Below, piece by piece: positions 61,564 to 64,000 of a stretch of DNA of 64,000 nucleotides (position 1 is the first letter of the stretch; every line of letters starts with the position of its first letter). A program made the position numbers and the translations under genes. The notes under the pieces are model-generated. The model saw only the letters and a list, made by a program, of their open reading frames with translations. It was not told where the DNA came from and did no database searches. The DNA comes from Rhizobium hidalgonense. Its GTDB lineage: Bacteria > Pseudomonadota > Alphaproteobacteria > Rhizobiales > Rhizobiaceae. The stretch covers positions 62,001 to 126,000 of the forward strand of contig NZ_LODW01000082.1 in the NCBI RefSeq assembly GCF_002914525.1, written 5' to 3'.

Positions 61564-64000
61564 GTGTCTAAATCTCTTGACAGTTTCAATTGTCGTTCCA
61601 CGCTTTCCGTTGGTGGAAAGGACTATGTCTATTACAGCCTGCCCAAGGCTGAAGCAAACGGTCTGCCCGGCGTCTCGAGGCTTCCCTATTCGATGAAGGT
61701 GCTGCTGGAAAACCTGCTGCGCTTCGAAGACGGCCAGTCGGTCACCAAGGAGCACATCCTGGCCGTTGCCGAATGGCTGAAGAATAAGGGTGCGGTCGAA
61801 AACGAGATCGCCTATCGCCCGGCGCGCGTGCTGATGCAGGACTTCACCGGCGTTCCCGCCGTCGTCGATCTTGCCGCGATGCGCGACGCGATGGTGTCGC
61901 TCGGCGGCGACCCCGAGAAGATCAACCCGCTCGTTCCCGTCGACCTCGTCATCGACCACTCGGTCATCGTCGACGAATTCGGCACGCCGCAGGCATTCGC
62001 GAGGAACGTCGAGCTGGAATACCAGCGCAACGGTGAACGCTACCGCTTCCTGAAATGGGGCCAGCAGGCCTTCAAGAATTTCCGCGTCGTGCCTCCCGGC
62101 ACCGGTATCTGTCACCAGGTCAACCTCGAATATCTCGGCCAGACCGTCTGGACAAAGGAAGAGGACGGCGAGACGATCGCCTATCCGGATACATGCGTCG
62201 GCACCGACAGCCACACAACGATGATCAACGGTCTCGGCGTTCTCGGCTGGGGCGTGGGCGGTATCGAAGCGGAAGCGGCGATGCTCGGCCAGCCGGTCTC
62301 GATGCTGCTGCCTGAAGTCATCGGCTTCAAGCTGACCGGCAAGCTCAAGGAAGGCGTCACCGCGACCGACCTCGTCCTCACCGTCGTGCAGATGCTGCGC
62401 AAGAAGGGCGTCGTTTCGAAATTCGTCGAATTCTTCGGGCCCGGCATGGACAACATGCCGCTCGCAGACCGCGCGACGATCGGCAATATGGGCCCGGAAT
62501 ACGGCGCCACCTGCGGCTTCTTCCCGGTCGATGGCGAAACCATCAACTACCTCACCATGTCCGGCCGCACACATGACCGGATTGCTCTCGTGGAAGCCTA
62601 TTCGAAGGCCCAGGGCATGTGGCGCGACGGCGACGGCTCCGATCTCGTCTTCACCGATACGCTGGAACTCGACCTCGGCGACGTCGTGCCGTCGATGGCC
62701 GGTCCGAAGCGTCCGGAAGGCCGTATCGCGCTGGAGAATATCGCTTCCGGTTTCGCCGGTTCGATGGATGCCGATTACAAGAAGCCGGGCCAGATCAACA
62801 ACCGCTATGCGGTCGAAGGCACGGATTTCGATCTCGGCCATGGCGACGTGGCGATCGCCGCCATCACCTCCTGCACCAACACCTCCAATCCGTCGGTGCT
62901 GATCGCTGCCGGCCTTCTCGCCCGAAACGCCGTTGCCAAGGGCCTGAAGACCAAGCCGTGGGTCAAGACCTCGCTGGCACCGGGATCCCAGGTCGTCGGC
63001 GAATATCTTGCCAAATCGGGCCTGCAGGCCGATCTCGACAAGCTTGGCTTCAACCTCGTCGGCTTCGGCTGCACCACCTGCATCGGCAATTCCGGCCCGC
63101 TGCCGGCGCCGATCTCGAAGACGATCAACGACAAGGGCCTGATCGTATCGGGCGTACTCTCGGGCAACCGTAACTTCGAAGGCCGTATTTCTCCGGATGT
63201 TCAGGCGAACTATCTGGCTTCGCCGCCGCTCGTCGTCGCCTACGCGCTTGCCGGCACGGTGCAGACGGATCTGACCAAGGAGCCGATCGGTGAAGACCAG
63301 AACGGCAACCCGGTCTATCTCAAGGATATCTGGCCGACCTCGCACGAGGTGCAGGAGTTCATCCAGAAATACGTCACTCGCGAACTTTACGAGAGCAAGT
63401 ATGCCGACGTCTTCAAGGGCGACGTCAACTGGCAGGCCGTGCAGGTTCCCCCGGGACAGACCTATGCCTGGGACGACGATTCGACCTATGTTCAGAACCC
63501 GCCCTACTTCGTCGGCATGGGCAAGAAGGGCACCGGCGTTTCCGACATCAAGGGCGCCCGCGTCCTTGGCCTGTTCGGCGACAAGATCACCACCGACCAC
63601 ATTTCCCCGGCCGGTTCGATCAAGGCGGCTTCGCCGGCTGGCGCCTATCTGATCGACCACGCCGTCGCCGTGGCCGACTTCAACCAGTACGGCACGCGTC
63701 GCGGCAACCATGAAGTGATGATGCGCGGCACCTTTGCCAATATCCGCATCCGCAACCACATGCTTGGCCCGAACGGCAAGGAAGGTGGCTACACCATCCA
63801 CTACCCGTCGAAGGAAGAGACCTCGATCTACGACGCCGCCATGCAGTACAAGGCCGAAGGCGTGCCGCTCGTCATCTTCGCCGGTGTCGAATATGGCAAT
63901 GGCTCCTCCCGCGACTGGGCTGCCAAGGGCACCAACCTGCTCGGCGTCAAGGCCGTGGTCGCCCAGTCCTTCGAGCGTATCCATCGCTCGAACCTGGTCG
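61564..64000 (+). CDS. acnA: Aconitate hydratase A (cut by window edge)
   Basis: The first 812 codons of a roughly 895-residue TCA-cycle aconitase of the AcnA/IRP type; the C-terminus lies beyond the window. The start is GTG (SKSLDSFNCRSTLSVGGKDY). Visible blocks are VDLVIDHSV, PDTCVGTDSHTTMINGLGVLGWGVGGIEAEA, the first Fe-S Cys in AAITSCTNTSNPSVL and the other two in GFGCTTCIGNSGPL, SGNRNFEGRI and the swivel-domain serine loop YGNGSSRDWAAKGTNLLGVKAVVAQSFERIHRSNL. The upstream 260 bp should hold the divergent acnA/ccmA promoters; I see no clear iron box there. Confidence 0.96.
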   Translation, partial: MSKSLDSFNCRSTLSVGGKDYVYYSLPKAEANGLPGVSRLPYSMKVLLENLLRFEDGQSVTKEHILAVAEWLKNKGAVENEIAYRPARVLMQDFTGVPAVVDLAAMRDAMVSLGGDPEKINPLVPVDLVIDHSVIVDEFGTPQAFARNVELEYQRNGERYRFLKWGQQAFKNFRVVPPGTGICHQVNLEYLGQTVWTKEEDGETIAYPDTCVGTDSHTTMINGLGVLGWGVGGIEAEAAMLGQPVSMLLPEVIGFKLTGKLKEGVTATDLVLTVVQMLRKKGVVSKFVEFFGPGMDNMPLADRATIGNMGPEYGATCGFFPVDGETINYLTMSGRTHDRIALVEAYSKAQGMWRDGDGSDLVFTDTLELDLGDVVPSMAGPKRPEGRIALENIASGFAGSMDADYKKPGQINNRYAVEGTDFDLGHGDVAIAAITSCTNTSNPSVLIAAGLLARNAVAKGLKTKPWVKTSLAPGSQVVGEYLAKSGLQADLDKLGFNLVGFGCTTCIGNSGPLPAPISKTINDKGLIVSGVLSGNRNFEGRISPDVQANYLASPPLVVAYALAGTVQTDLTKEPIGEDQNGNPVYLKDIWPTSHEVQEFIQKYVTRELYESKYADVFKGDVNWQAVQVPPGQTYAWDDDSTYVQNPPYFVGMGKKGTGVSDIKGARVLGLFGDKITTDHISPAGSIKAASPAGAYLIDHAVAVADFNQYGTRRGNHEVMMRGTFANIRIRNHMLGPNGKEGGYTIHYPSKEETSIYDAAMQYKAEGVPLVIFAGVEYGNGSSRDWAAKGTNLLGVKAVVAQSFERIHRSNLV

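Noticed and set aside
61546..63984. 812-codon open frame antisense to acnA
   Set aside because: The plus strand encodes a textbook aconitase with all Fe-S cysteines. The antisense frame is a by-product of high-GC codon bias and has no domain pattern.

Overview
The window looks like chromosomal backbone of a fast-growing Rhizobium (R. leguminosarum / R. etli group). This rests on high GC, very alphaproteobacterial protein sequences, RIME-like palindromic repeats at gene ends, a RirA-type iron box, an FNR/FixK anaerobox and the conserved blocks glnK-amtB, ffh-(chorismate mutase)-rpsP-rimM-trmD-rplS, dapF-mtaB-ftsY and ccmABCDG next to acnA. No database search was possible; species-level placement is inference.

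Layout. 1-4.7 kb: a LysR regulator (cut by the left edge) divergent from a probable lysine / 2-aminoadipate catabolic set: 2-oxoadipate dioxygenase-decarboxylase (HglS type), an AmaA-like FAD oxidoreductase and an AmaB-like semialdehyde dehydrogenase. 4.8-8.7 kb: a ferric-iron ABC importer behind a TGA-N9-TCA iron box. 8.7-13.6 kb: a glycoamylase-domain protein, a gamma-glutamyltransferase carrying two single-base frame breaks, and an M81 peptidase.

13.6-24.5 kb is an accessory region. It has a ribbon-helix-helix-like ORF behind three 14-bp palindromes, an AraC regulator and the decayed tail of a second one, an alpha/beta hydrolase, a flavoprotein dehydrogenase, a cupin, an NmrA-like protein and a frame-broken metallo-hydrolase. 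These are followed by several gene remnants (cydB-like, LysR, truncated SDR, ABC transporter ATPase) and a second glycoamylase-domain gene. 24.6-28.1 kb: phosphoketolase and a CBS-BON protein, apparently read from an FNR/FixK-type promoter.

28.2-46 kb is housekeeping: tRNA-Gly, a trans-editing deacylase, a CnoX-type thioredoxin, a Lon-N protein, Trm112, a UbiH-type hydroxylase, TesB, glnK-amtB with a sigma-54 promoter, FtsK, LolA, ExoIII with a coupled R2K ATP-grasp gene, a cyclic-nucleotide-binding protein, an OmpR-type regulator, an L,D-transpeptidase, an aldo/keto reductase and leuC. 46-64 kb: an amino-acid ABC permease and binding protein, the ribosome/SRP operon, dapF-mtaB-ftsY-yciB-DUF2585, the cytochrome c maturation operon and the 5' part of acnA.

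The most notable points are: (i) a palindromic repeat family that also lies, in frame and twice, inside ftsY; (ii) a second repeat family abutting the 3' ends of minus-strand genes and supplying their stop codons; (iii) the anaerobox promoter ahead of CBS-BON/phosphoketolase; (iv) the remnant-rich stretch at 20-23 kb. I did not find a convincing wholly new system such as a defence island, CRISPR array or prophage.
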